Assembly: GCA_945910005.1 (NCBI GenBank) | Contig: OX246740.1 | Span: forward strand, 54,801,221-54,865,220 | DNA length: 64,000 nucleotides | From: Isoperla grammatica | Taxonomy: Eukaryota; Arthropoda; Insecta; Plecoptera; Perlodidae | Direction of reading: 5' to 3' | In this document: one piece after another, positions 48,655 to 62,200 of the stretch | Layout: the number at the start of each line of letters is the position of its first letter | Numbering within the stretch: position 1 is the stretch's first letter | The notes under the pieces: generated by a model | The model's input: the letters and a program-made list of their open reading frames with translations, nothing else | Told to the model about the DNA's origin: nothing | The model's database searches: none | Made by a program: the position numbers and the translations under genes

Positions 48655-49385
48655 TCAAAATAACTCAATACCTCAAAAACTGTGGGGTGTCACGCAGTTT
48701 GGAGAGCACACCTGGATAGGTAATATAGTTCAGATTTATGGCACAAAACATATCAGGGTTTAGTAAACAAAATGATGCACATTTGGTTAATGGGGTATTA
48801 TTTCCCGCATGGAGGTACGAACCTGGGTCAATTACTCAAAAACTGTGGGGTGTCACGAAGATTGGAAATCATATGTGTATAGGTAATATATTGGAGATTA
48901 TTAATTTACTATGGATGACACGAAACATCGGGGTTCAGTTAAAAAATGATGCAAATTTGGTTAATGGGGTATTATTTCCCGCACGGAGGTACGAACCTGG
49001 GTCAATGACTCAAAAACTGTGGGGTGTCACGCAGATTGGAAATCATCTGTGTATAGGTAATATATTGCAGATTAATAATTTACTATAGGGGGCGCGAAAC
49101 ATGTCGGGGTTTGCTTAAAAAATGATGCGCATTTGGTTAATGCGATACTATTTCCCGCACGGAGGTACGAACCGGGGTTAATTACTCAAATACTGTGGGG
49201 TATCACGCAGATTGGAAATCATGTGTGTATAGATAATATATTGCAGATTAATAATTTACTATAGGTTGCTCGTAACATATCAGGGTTTAGTTAAAAAATG
49301 ATGCGCATTTGGTTAATGGGGTACTATTTCCCGCACGGAGGTACGGAAATGGGTCAATTACCTCAGGGTTTAGTTGAAATTGATA
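48655..49385. repeat. Tandem repeat array, ~174-bp unit, about four copies
   Basis: ACTGTGGGGTGTCACGCAG recurs at about 48680, 48843, 49015 and 49191, and CCCGCACGGAGGTACGAACC once per unit. Each unit holds a box-B-like GGTTCGTACC on the minus strand. Lies between ZW10 and MAEL. The open frame across it is a by-product of the repeat. Confidence 0.88.
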
Positions 49386-49529
49386 GGTAGCAACTAATAA
49401 ACTCAATGGTAGCATCATATTATAATATCTTTGGGTAGCATATTATACATAGAAAACGGTGTAGAATGTGCGAAGTGCTTATTCCATTTGGTGCTCAGCG
49501 TATTTTGTTTTGGCTGTTGGCTACGCGTA

Positions 49530-50240
49530 CCAGGGTTGCCAATCTAGCGGTTTTGCCGCTAGATCTAGCGTTTTCAAAAGTCGAAAAGCGGCGAAAATAT
49601 GAAATTAGACTAGCGGTGACACTTAGCGGTATTTGAATCTCAAAACAGCGGTGAAATAAAAATTTAGTGGTGTACGAAAAAAAGATAAACTTACCAAAAA
49701 CAAGTAGGCCCTTACGTGTAAATATTTTGAGACATGGAAATTATTTATTTTTATTTATTTTTTTACTTAATTTTTGTATGTATTGGTAGGCCCATTTAAA
49801 CACCAACACCCGTGTGTAAGTCACTGAACCAGTTCAAATTCCGCGCAATGTTTACAATCGAATATCGAGCGTCGAGACATATAAACTATAAATATACTAT
49901 ACTATGTATACTAAACTATAAATATATCTAATAAAAATGAAAACTGAGAAGAAGATACAGTAAATAATTCAATCACATCGTATTTCATTCTGAATCCTTC
50001 TTTACGTTCATAGTTATGATTATTTAATAAATACTCTACATTATCAGACGTAGGCCTAGTACGAAATTAAACTTGATTCTGCATTCAGCATTACCAACTT
50101 ATTTTCTTTATTTGTTTGCCTTTTATTCCTAGTATTTTGCAACAGATTTTGTATTCTGCAATTTCTTTACACTAGTTTCATAAAGCTAGCGGTACAGTCT
50201 TTGAATCTGGCGGTATTTTATGGTGCAACTAGCGGCCGTG
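49530..50240. mobile_element. hAT-like element remnant upstream of MAEL
   Basis: Starts CAGGGTTGCCAATCTAGCGG, a hAT-type terminus, with repeated CTAGCGGT words up to ~50235. The far terminus and target duplication were not found. Ends about 180 bp before the MAEL start codon. Confidence 0.4.
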
Positions 50241-50412
50241 GGGCTGGGAGTCCGACTTCGAGAATATATCGTCTCTATCTTCACGCAGCTTGTGGTAGTG
50301 AAAGGTGAAAGCAGGAGCGGCAGGAGCCTAGGCCTAGTTCACGCAATCCGTCTCGTACATTTCTGTGCGCTGAAAACATTATACTTTTTATAAGTGTCAT
50401 CGAAGTGTTATA

Positions 50413-50556
50413 ATGCCTACAAAAAAGAAAAACAAGCAACCCAAAAACGCTTTCTATTATTATATGCTTGATTTCAAAAGTAAAAAAGAAGCTGAAGGTG
50501 TTGTTTTTCCCGGAGGTCTGAAAGATGTAGCTGAAGCTGCTAGTCCTTCATGGAAG
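50413..50556 (+). CDS. MAEL: MAEL exon 1: HMG box, first half
   Basis: 48 codons, MPTKKKNKQPKNAFYYYML onward to SPSWK, donor AAG|GTAGGT, phase 0. No ATG lies in the ~35 nt upstream. Confidence 0.9.
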
Positions 50557-53500
50557 GTAGGTAGGCTAGCCTAGACTGGGCTAGACCAATGGTAAAGTAC
50601 TTGGGTAGGCCCTCCCAGGCCTTGTTCTCAAACGTTTTGTAGGGCCCATGGGACGTAAGTTTACCTGGCCTAGGGGTCCTTCAAGGAAATTGGCCTAGGC
50701 CTAGGCCCTAGGCCTCACTACAGCATAAATCAAAATGTAAATTTTAGGCCTAGGCTAGGCCTATAGGTCTGCAAGACTTTGTACAACACTGAAAATAAGG
50801 ATTAGGCTACAGGGCTTTGCGGCTAGCCTAGTTTCATACACTAGCCTACGTATAGTCTAGGCCTAGGGCCTAGGCTTAGTACAACAGGCGCTAGGCCTAG
50901 CCTAGGCTAGGCTTAGGCTAGTCCGACCTAACTTAGTCCAATGCGAACTAGAAATCTTTGATATAGGCCTAGGCCTAGGGGGACACCTGAATGTCCAGTA
51001 GATTTTACCGGACCAACAGAGCCTCGGTTAAATTGAGCCAACTGTGCTTGATATACGCGTAGCTCGGTTTCACTGCAACGTGATAATTGCTGATCGACGA
51101 ATCCAGTTGCAGCAAACAACTAGCGCTAGGGAGCGTGTGTAGCACCGCTAGTCAAAGGCGGTTGCTCTTGGAAATAGTCACAACATAGCAGTCGGTGAGT
51201 CTAGTGTTTATTGCGGCTGTAGTTAGCCCGATATTAAATGTAGCCTATTGATATACGGTTCGGCCTATCGTCGACGTCGTGCGAGCTTATCTAATCCGAG
51301 CTAGCTCCTGTGATATACGTAGTGATAAACAATCAAATGTTCTGGAGTGATATCACAGTAGGCCTAAGTCTAGCCTATAAGAATCCATACAGTAGGCAGA
51401 GGCCTACTGCAGTTCCTATAGCAGCTATGGCTCATGAGTGTTATGAGGTGGAAATTAATAGGGGGTGGGATGGAGTTTTAAACACATTTTAGGCAATGCC
51501 CTCCCTCTTAATAAATCTTGAATGCACGACTATGGGCCGGAAGAGGGGGGAGGGAGATCACTCTGCCACTGGCGAGGTGCGGCGCAGCAAAAAAGCTTCA
51601 AGAAATAGAAATGTTCATTGAACAACTTGCGCACGGCAACATAAGCACGGCGTAGCGGTGAAAGGTTGACAATTGACATACACTCATTAGGCCTACTATT
51701 ATAAAATCTACCGCGAGTTATAGTACTAGGCCTAGTACTACCTAATCGGCTCTTCAACTTCAGCCACAGCCCATAGGTATAGGACCTGTGCACGTATGTG
51801 TTTGCAGCAAGAAAATAGTTTGAGTTTTGGTACTGTCTGTATGGATTCTTATATTGTGGTACCGGTACCCTAATATCATGTTTGATTTTGAGGTTAATTA
51901 CGTCACGTCTGACAGACCAGTTTCGTATCAAATACTCATGTATATTATTACAAAAATCCCTGCACACTGATGCCCCAAAATTAATATGATGTCTAGGCCT
52001 AATTATCGGGTTGCCAAGGTAACTAGGCCTAGTCTTCAACAAGGAAAACGCTGTAGGTGACGCGTTAATAAGCGAGAACGTCCATGAAGAAAGAAAATGA
52101 ACATTGTGCCGAAAGGTTTTCAACGCTAATACCATTGTTCAAGTCCATGTTTCAGTAAAGGCCATGCGTAGGCCTAGCCTACATCAATAATCAGCCAGTG
52201 CATCCAATGCAAACACGCCCTCTAGCGAGTTTCATTTTAAGAGCTTAGATTTTCTTGTAGGCACTGATAGTTTAGTAAAGTACGATGTCACATCCGGTAT
52301 CGCCCAGGGAAGCTCGCTTGGACCTTTATTCTTTGTACTTTTTATTGACGATCTGCCTGAGTACCTATCACTAGAGATCCTTGTAAATGGTTTTATTTTT
52401 TAGCATATTTCGTTTTATTAAATCCAAATTTCGCTGTTGAGCAGTAATTTCAGCTTTTTGGCGGTGTTTCAATTTTAATTTTCAAAATCTAATTTGTATC
52501 TTGTATTTTTTTAACGTATGTGGCAGGCCTTCATTGTTGCGTAGGTCTACCATGATAGTAAAAAAGGAAATGGAAGGTAATACAGTCAGCAAGGATTCTA
52601 CTTACGGAATGAAATGCAATTTTTGGTAACTGAGTATGTTATTTATAGATTAATTATCTATTGTTTTAACACAAAATGTGGGGTTTTTGACAGAAATTCT
52701 GTGTTTTCGTTTTTATAATTTCAGTAAACTTATGTTATTTCGCGTATACACGGGATTTCGTTTTATTTCGCGATTCAAAAAGACTATTTTTAGACTCACA
52801 ACTGACTGTCATGCCAACATATTTCAATTGCTGCACGTTTCAAGTGATTTCGCGCTATCGCGCATTGCGAAATACAAGGATCTCTACCCATAGGTATAGG
52901 ACCTGTGCACGTATGTGTTTGCAGCAAGAAAATAGTTTGAGTTTTGGTACTGTATGGATTCTTATATTGTGGTACCCTAATATCATGTTTGATTTTGAGG
53001 TTAATTACGTCATGTCTGACAGACCAGTTTCGTATCAAATACTCATGTATATTATTACAAAAATCCCTGCACACTGATGCCCCAAAATTAACATGATGTC
53101 TAGGCCTAATTATCGCGTTGCCAAGGTAACTAGGCATAGTCTTCAACAAGGAAAACGCTGTAGGTGACCCGTTAATAAGCGAGAACGTCCATGAAGAAAG
53201 AAAATGAACATTGTGCCGAAAGGTTTTCAACGCTATTACCATTGTTCAAGTCCATGTTTCAGTAAAGGCCATGCATAGTCCTAGCCTACATCAATAATCA
53301 GCCAGCGCATCCAATGCAAACACGGCCTCAAGCGAGTTTCATTTTAAGAGCTTAGATTTTCTTGTAGGCACTGATAGTTTAGTAAAGTACGATGTCACAT
53401 CCGGTATCGCCCAGGGAAGCTCGCTTGGACCTTTATTCTTTGTACTTTTTATTGACGATCTGCCTGAGTACCTATTTGACGTGGACGTTCTGTTATCTGC

Positions 53501-56173
53501 TGACGACAGCAAATTATTTAAAGTAATTAAATCTTTGCGTGATGCTATCGTCTTACAACACTCTATTGACAGAGTTGTCGATTCCAGGTGCCACATTTGG
53601 CAGTTGAATCCGAATGTTAAAAAATGCGGTGTAATCTCAATTACTATTTTAATTACAAATCTCTCCAAACTTGAATCCGTTAACAATCTCGGGGCTTTGT
53701 TTGATCCCAAACTTCAGTTTTTAGGACATATCAATAAAATTCGTGCCAGGCGATGCAAATGCTTGGTATATTATACAGGTTTACTGATATAAGGGACCCG
53801 AAGGCTCTCCGGGCGTTACGCCATGCGTGTTACCCATTCTTGGCTACTGTTCCCCGATATGGGCATCAGCAGCCGATACTAATTTGGACCTTCTTGACAG
53901 GGTAACGTCTTTCTTCTGTCGCATTGTTCGTTCTAGAGTGTTCTTATATCGCGATCTCGAAACCGCGGATATTTTAGCCAGGATGGGTCTATGCACTCTT
54001 AACATACGTAGACAGAGATGCGATCTAGTTTTGTTGCATAAGATATTTCATGGCCGTGTTAATACTGACTACCTTATCACTAACCTTTGCCTTCATGTAC
54101 CCGGCCGGACAACACTCCTAAACAACCTGTTTCATATACCAAACTGCCACACCAACCTAGAGAGACGCTCCATCTTCACCCGCCTTCCGTCTTTACATAA
54201 CGCACTTCCTTGCTCTGTGGACATCACATCCAGTCCTCATTCTTTTTATGCTTCATTCTTTCCACATCTACCTGTAAATTTCTGAGGTGCCTTTTCTATT
54301 GTTTATTGTTTTAAACGTTTTTAATTGTCCCTTCTACTGATGACAACACTGTTGATTAATTTTTATTACCTGACAAAGCAATTGTATTGCAGATATATGT
54401 ATTGTATGTGTATTGTTATTGTGTTAATGTTGTTATTTGTTTTGTTTGGTGGTCACCCCTATTGGCATAAAATGCTGTAGTGCCCATGTACTGTAAATAA
54501 ATAAATAAAGTTGGTTATGAACCCTATGATTTAAGGGTGTCAAAAATGGTTTAATGTTTGAATCCCATCCACAAAAGCATTTACAGCTGTCTGCATATTT
54601 ACCGTTGTTTATTATAGGCCTATGCTTTGATTGTACGCCTATGTAGGCCTACACTCGATGGGAAATACACATTTTCTGCATTACTCACCCGCATGAACAC
54701 AATCGGCAGCCCATGAGTCTGTTGATGCTTTGATGAGCCGGTCTACAAAAGAAAACTTGTAGAGAATACAATGTTATGAGTGTATGTTTTGTGTGGAGGG
54801 GTTTGAGGGATGGAGATGAACAGTCGGGCAGCTGCTATTTTTAGTTCATTAACCTATAAATTACTGGAAGATAATTTTTCTTTAGTACTGGTAGTTGACT
54901 AGGTCTAGTTCTCTTTTTTTTTAGTAGGTAGGTTTTCCTGTAGCGATTTTAAATCCCTAGTTACAACACAGATCATCACTGATTACATCTGGTAGGTCCT
55001 ATAATCATCTTGTAAATTATGTCCAATATTCTTCTTTCTTCTGTCCATAATTCTAGGCCTACTCACTACTGATGTAGGGTATAGTGGCCCACCACATTGT
55101 TCCTTACTATTTTTAGGGCCTTGATCCGAAATCAAAACACGTCTATGAGAACATGGCAGAACGTGCGAAGGTTGCTGGCAACGGTGGTGTCAGATACACC
55201 ACTCAAGGTCAAACGTTTGACGAGGTGGACCGTGAACGTAAAGAAGCAGAACAAAGGAAAGAAATTATGCTGAAGACGATTAAGAACGAAGTGGAGGCTG
55301 GTGGACGTTACGGTAAGTTTTTTCACAGGAATCGAGCTAGTTCTAGTAGGCCACCAGTACATCAAGTATTCCTCTGTAATTCAACATTGCACTTTGAAAT
55401 CTTTTCGTTACACAGTCGGACATGTAAGATTTGGAAAAAGCCTGAATTTTGTAAGGAGACGACCGGATAAGGAAGGGTGTAAAATAACGGCCATACAATG
55501 TTTTAGTCCGACAATTAGTGTGTTATGGGGAAGCAGTTGGTTGTGGAATTGGCCCACAAAAGCCTTATAGCCCTCGCTATACACAGTGTTGTTAAAGCTA
55601 CTTTTTAAAAGTAGCACTGTTACAGCTACAACTACTTGATCTTTCAAAGTAACTTAGCTACTTTTCAGCTACTGTAATTTGTAAGTAGCTCGCTACTAGT
55701 ACAGGCTGTACAGCTACTCAAAAAAAGTAGTGACGCTACTTTACAGCTACTTTCATTTTTTATAAAGGACCTGGAGTACGTACTTTTTAAAGTGTTTCGG
55801 GAACGCATTTAAATAACTTTATAACACAAGGAATTAAAGGCATGTTCCGAGTTTCCAACAAGTATTGTTTATATTACACATCCGACTGTTTGTGGACAGC
55901 ATATCTGTCTGCCAGATGCAATCTGCGGGTGGTAGGGGCGTAACGGGGCTTTCTTTCAAACCCGCGCGAAATAGTTGTGACGTCAGTGCGGGTCCACTAC
56001 CTCGCTTCGTCTACCTGCTCGAGCTACGCGGCCACACAAGTATTCCGACTGTTCATGTGCATAGGTGCATGCGATTGTGAGTCACATGTGTGTACATGAC
56101 TGTGTCTAGTACTATGCTATTGTTTATGATACGATATTGTAATTAAATGTTAACAGAGTAACGAATAAAAGCT

Positions 56174-56204
<31 letters not shown>

Positions 56205-59200
56205 GTTCTGACCAGCACAACACTTTTAATCAGTTGGGTTGTAGTTATAACTGTTGTTTTATTTTATTATTTTGTAGTCGTGATTTTAAATAGTGTTTTA
56301 CTCCCGTCTCGTTTTTTGGCATATTATTAGGGATATCATTCGTTTACAAGAACTGTATATGATGTAATATATCGAATATAAACTAACGTTCGGCCACCAA
56401 AATTGCTTGTACATAGTGTAATATAGTGATTTTAAATATGGTGAAAAAATGTTGTGTAGGCCTATATCAGTGCAACAATAGAGACGGCAAATTGGAATCG
56501 GAAGGAAAAACACTTTCCTTTCACAGGTTTCCTGATAAAAATCGATCGCCCGAACTTTACAAACAATGGGTGCATAAATTGAATCGCAATAACTGTACAG
56601 TAAGTTTACAGTTGTGTGTTCTAGTCATTTTACAGCTGATGATTATAACTTGACATCTAAACTAAAAGCTAACTTATTGCCGGGGTACAAGCCAAAACCA
56701 ACGCTAATAAAAGTGCAGTCCCTTCGAAAACTATGAGGAGTGTCAGTGATCCTCCTGCAATGAAGAGTGCCAAATCGAAATACAGAAAAAGGACAAAAAT
56801 GCATTGTTGGAAGGTACTTCGGCGGCAACTGTGGGTACCAGTGAACACGAGAAAAAAATGATAACTGGAAAAACGGCAAATCGCTAAAGGGAATAATAAT
56901 TGTGTTCCTACGTGCGACACGGACGTTGACCTGTCACTTGTCACTGTAGAATATGAACCTTGTTCAAAGGAAATCGAAGTACAGTGTGAGTTCGGTACTG
57001 AAACGTACCGCAGCTGTTTACCGGCCAACAATGAATCGGAAACCGAAACGGAACGCGAGGATGGTTTTGATTCGGAAAACCCGACGATGAGAGTGACTTG
57101 ACCGAAAGTGACGTTGAAGACGAATCTGACTCCGATTGTTCAGTTAACGAAAGTAAAGATGAGGGGGCGTGGCCAAACGTGTTCTTCATATTTTGGCACT
57201 GTCTGTCAAAACTGTTCAATTTTGCCAGATATGCGGATCCCCGATTGTTGAATCCAAAAACAAAATATCTCACTATGTTGATTGTAATAACCTTCAAGAC
57301 CACACATACACTTGGGAGTCTCAACCTAAGGCAGGACACACAAATCTAGGCTCTATCAACATTAAATCTGCAATATATACATGTAGGGTCAGTTTCAATG
57401 CTCTTAAATTGTTTTCAGCCGCCCTGAAACTAAATTTTATCGCAGCATCAACTTTTTACAAAATTGTCACAAAATATGTTCGAACTGCTATATTATCTAC
57501 ATGGGATAATATGCGAGAAATCAAACTTTTTAACTTAGTATCGTCTGGTGAAGCTATTTGGCTGTCAGGAGATGGGCAATATGATTCACACGGATTCTGT
57601 ATTTTTAATTACAGATCTAGCAAAGCATCCTTCTCAACTGTCAAAGCTTGACATATTTAATTGGTTGCCGACAAATTACAGCTGTCTTTGTCAAGGAGGC
57701 TAACCTGTGTGCGTGTGAATGACATTTCGTAAATTATAAACATTCCAAAAGTTCTTGTGTCCAAGTTTGGTTGGTCTAAAGAGCGTACGAAGCGAGCGCG
57801 GGCGCGGCTCATCGCAGGGCAATCGTGTATACATTGTTGTTCAAGTACCATAAGTCCCAGCAACCTAATTTTTTTTTTCCCTTTCCCCAATTGAATCAGG
57901 CTAGCTTTTGAGCGGCCTGTTATCCAAACTCGGAACATGCCTTTAAACTTGTTTCTTTTATAATCTAGGCCTATTGGCTATAGATTTGATTAAATGTACA
58001 GTTCTTAACAGATTAGGTTATCTTCTTACCAATAATCATTTATATGTCTATGAAAATATGCATTAGAAGCCACAAATGTTTGTCAATAAAAGGTGTTACG
58101 TTTTATATTGCATTGCAAAATTTCAAAAATGGAGTAGCGGCGATTTTTTGCCACAAATACTCGTAAATAGTAGCTTGCTACTCGTTACTTTACTGCATTT
58201 TCAAATGTAGCGCGCTATCAGTCTCGCTACCAAAAAAAGTAACATGCTACAAGTAACGCGCTACTTAAAGGTGGGCTGTCACGGTTGAAAATGATTTTTG
58301 ACCATACTCATATTATTTAACAAACTTTGAATCCTCGTATGAATGAATAGAGCGTCAAAAACTAGAATTGAATCGGGCTATCGGTTCGGAAGTTACAGCG
58401 TGTTTACTTTTAGAAGGGGAGGGGGGAAAACGTCATCGCTACGGTCGGCTCTTGGTAGCGCGCGCCTAACCCTTGCTTGACAGGTATAAACACGTGTAGC
58501 CAGCCGCAGTCGACTCGCGGTCTGTGTCACGAGATACTGATTGGGATTTCGTGATTGATAGTAATATTTGCATTGATACATCCTAAGGCATAATGTCGCA
58601 ATTACAACCCTACAAGTTTGAACCTCGAAAGTGAGTGAGGAATAAATCAATATTTATGCCATAATTTTCAATAAGGCGCTTTAAAGTTGGTCGCAAGCCG
58701 GCTTTTCTAACTCTCCCGCTACGAGACCCTTCTGCAGAACAATAAAATCTATTATCTTATCAGTCTTTATATCCATAATAGTATACGTGCAATATTTGGC
58801 ACAGAACCCAGGCGAATCATATTGCCCGTCGCCTGACAACCAGGCTCCGCCTTCCCGAACTGTCACTTCTCTGGCGTTATTCCTTCTGTGCTCCGTCCAC
58901 GTGTGTTTTATGCATGGAGCAATGAATCGACGCACGATCCTGTAGTACGTGGCCTCAGAAAAAAATAACATATTTATTGCTTCTGCAAAAGAATGAAACT
59001 TTATGAAGCTCGTGCCCGTGCAATATAGTGATGTTGCAAACTTCACGGTGCCAACACCGAACCGATTGTTGGATGCTTGCGATCTCCAAATCAGTCTGTG
59101 ACCTATATTGCATATCGTTGAAACAATTAGTGCTGCACCCTTAGTCGATTGTTGTAGGTCGGTGACTTTGTGACCACATTCCATACAATAAACAAATAGC

Positions 59201-62200
59201 AGTTTTAAACAATCCCATAAAACAATGAACGAATCGTATGTATCAGCTTGAGGTCTATTGTTGTCGGCGTTGCATTCGCTGCCTTCATCATCGCTATCGT
59301 CATCGCTGATTTCTCTGTGGTCATCGTCCTCGTCGGTGTGTTCCTCTATTGTTGGCTCATAAGAGGAATCCAATCGCTCAACTGGGTCTACATCACAAGC
59401 ACTTGTCATATTGTCAGCTAGATTGTCGCCGATAAGATTGCACTGGATTCCAATGTCTCGAGTCGTCCCGCGATCATGTGCAATGTCGGTATAATATGTA
59501 GTGATGTCCGGTTCACAAATGACTACTTCTGGTTCTACATCCGTCAAAGTATAACCGCCGGCATTTTCCATGGCTTCGGCTACTGTCTTCTTTCTAATGT
59601 ATACCGACGTGTTTCGACGCCTTTTCGATTGCGGCTCGGATGCTGAGGAAGACGATGACACAACAGATCCCTGAAAACCTTTCATGTTTTTTGACGGTAT
59701 TGCACTTTTTATTAGCACAGGGTTACACCTACTTGCAAACAGACCAAAATCTACCTTTAGCTGTGCAGATGTGTGGAAATCGGCAGGAGTAAAGTGATTT
59801 GAACATACCACCGAAGTCGCACTGGGCACAAAACCAACCCGACTGATTTTATTCACCCATGCTTTGTGACAGACTGGAGATCAATTCCTGTTTGGAAACT
59901 TGTGGAAACTGATGCGTTTTCCGTCAATTAGTTGCCCAGGACTATGAGAACACTTATAGACCGAACAGGACGGCATGATAAAATTTAAAATATGACGATC
60001 ATACAAAAAACACAGTCACTGCAGAGACAAAACACGATAAAATAAACTTTGGAAATAGATACTGATGAACGTTCGTATCACACATTCACAGCTACAATAT
60101 TGTTCCTATGCGTTTGAAGTCACTTATTATTACCACATGTGGTAGTCATAACTCATAACACACTTGAAAAACTATTGCGGAAGGTTGACAATGTACAAAA
60201 GCAACACGCACGTTGAGAGAGACAGGTGCGTAGCTCACCGCCTCACACCGCACACAAATCAACGCAGCGAGCCGGGCGCGGCTGGCCCACGATACGTAGC
60301 GCTGACGTCACAAAATCGTCTGCTAGGCGTAATATCGGTATAACTACTTGATGCGAAATCATAGAGACTTCGCGTTTTCGGCGTTCGACTTTTTGAGTGA
60401 ATGAGCACATTTTATTTTTCGTGACAGCCCACCTTTAACAATACTGGCTATACATTAATATTCTATCATGTAGGGCCTATTCACATCCTATCATAATATG
60501 TAATGATCAAACCCAACCCAACATCTTTTCATATTACCAAGTTGTCAAGTACCGGTACCTATGTTGCAAAACAACAAATAATAATAATATCACACCCAAA
60601 AATTTGAAAATGAATCTGAACTGCTTATTTCTGGAATCAGCATTGGAATGTCGTTAATTTTAGGAATTGGACCATCCCTAGTACACCTATCCAGTTCTAT
60701 AAATGAAAGTTTGTACTCAAAGTGATTAACATCATTGATCTACACACTGTCAGACTCAGAACCCATTAGCACAGTACAACTTATTCAAAAGGCCAATTCA
60801 CTAACTGTCTGTTTCACTAACTGTTCTTTTAATTTTTGTTTGCAGGGCTCAAATCTCGTAGATATTATTTCGTGCACGTAAACCACTATGGTGCCATGGA
60901 CGAGAAACGATTCGTTCCGTGCGAGGTGGCTCTTCTCGCGTACAGCATAGAGGAAGGATTTCGTTTAGGAAATATGTACCACGAGTTAATTGCCAACTTA
61001 TATCTGCCCAATGGATACGCATTCCACGCCCAGAACCATTCGGCCAATACTCATCAGTGCTTACTGCCTCCTAACGCAATGGGAATCTCTGATCAACAAC
61101 AGATATATGACAATATCATAGGCCTTATGCAAAATGTATGCAAACCAAGTTTTCAGTCATTTCTTATATGTACCCATTTTAATAATTTGTGGAGGTATAG
61201 TGGCAACTTCCAAAGGTAGCCTATATGGTATGGTAATTGAAGGCTTGCCCCAAGGAAAAGTAATTAATTTTATCTATTATTTTCTTGAAACGATTCTCAT
61301 TGAACAGGTTGCCTCAATTTTAGGATCATTGTACCAATTTGATAATTAAACTAAATGTTGGAATACTCAACTTTGATGGTAAAGCTTCTCTTCATAAAAA
61401 ACACCATTTTTATGATATTCCTATATATATTTAAATTAAGTTCGAGTTACAGTTGCTAATCCTGTGACAAATTTAGAAACCTCTAACCCACCATTAAACG
61501 TCAAAACGATCAAGTGTTCCATCTCTAGACAGGTCTACTAATTTCAAGTTGCTGTCCTTTTCTAGAATGGAGACTTGGATGACGGCACGCCACCCCCAGT
61601 CTACACAATGTCTCAATTCATTCCAGAAGTTCAAGATTTCTTTAGAAAAGGGGATGACTATTTGCACAGTTGTAAGTATTCCTAGGCTTCGAAATGTATT
61701 TGCATGCATCCATCAGTTTGTGGCGGTGTGTTGTCGTAAAGACTGCAATTTAATTATTAGTAAAATTAACCCATTGGAATATTAAAACGAGTATGACTCG
61801 TGGCACTTTGAAAATCCGCAGGAATACAATCACGAGTCCTACTCGTGACACTTTTAGTTCATGTTTTTCACACTAGATAGCACTACTAGGCAGGTCTGTT
61901 ATTACCGACTTAAATCTTCCATATGTCGATAGCTTAGTTCGAAATCTTTTCGCTAGATTGGGCCACGGGTATCGTTTTAACAATTAAATTACTATGTTCG
62001 CGCGTCTGGCAGATGAAGGAAGCTTTCCGCTATGGCGTCCGTAAAGCGAAAGTTGTTTACGAAAGCGTGTGATATTGAAAACGAACTGTTTAATCTTAGT
62101 AGTGACGACGAGGATATTTTCTCTGATGAAGAACTATATGTTAGTGATTCTTCATCTTATGATAATGCAAGTGATTCGATCATGGAATCAGAAGACGAGG

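Larger units (their letters stand above)
55584..60446. mobile_element. hAT element carrying two nested Kolobok-like elements (MAEL intron 2)
   Basis: Outer ends CAGTGTTGTTAA and TTAACAATACTG (one mismatch), flanked by identical 8-bp GCTATACA at 55576-55583 and 60447-60454. Removing the two nested inserts leaves about 590 bp of non-coding hAT sequence made of AGCTACTTTTTAAAAGTAGC-type repeats. The right nested element landed on a TTAA inside the hAT terminal repeat. Confidence 0.88.

Noticed and set aside
48738..49088. 116-codon frame in the tandem array
   Set aside because: The unit length is close to a multiple of three, so the frame persists through repeats. No protein features.
51530..52135. 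201-codon minus-strand frame, partly repeated at 52796-53242
   Set aside because: It lies in a duplicated repeat, has no recognisable domain, and its repetition comes from the DNA duplication. No splice or start evidence.
56597..56608. GTAAGT as an intron donor within the THAP frame of element A
   Set aside because: The missing THAP half continues immediately in a shifted frame (CSSHFTADDY), so a frameshift explains the break better than an intron.
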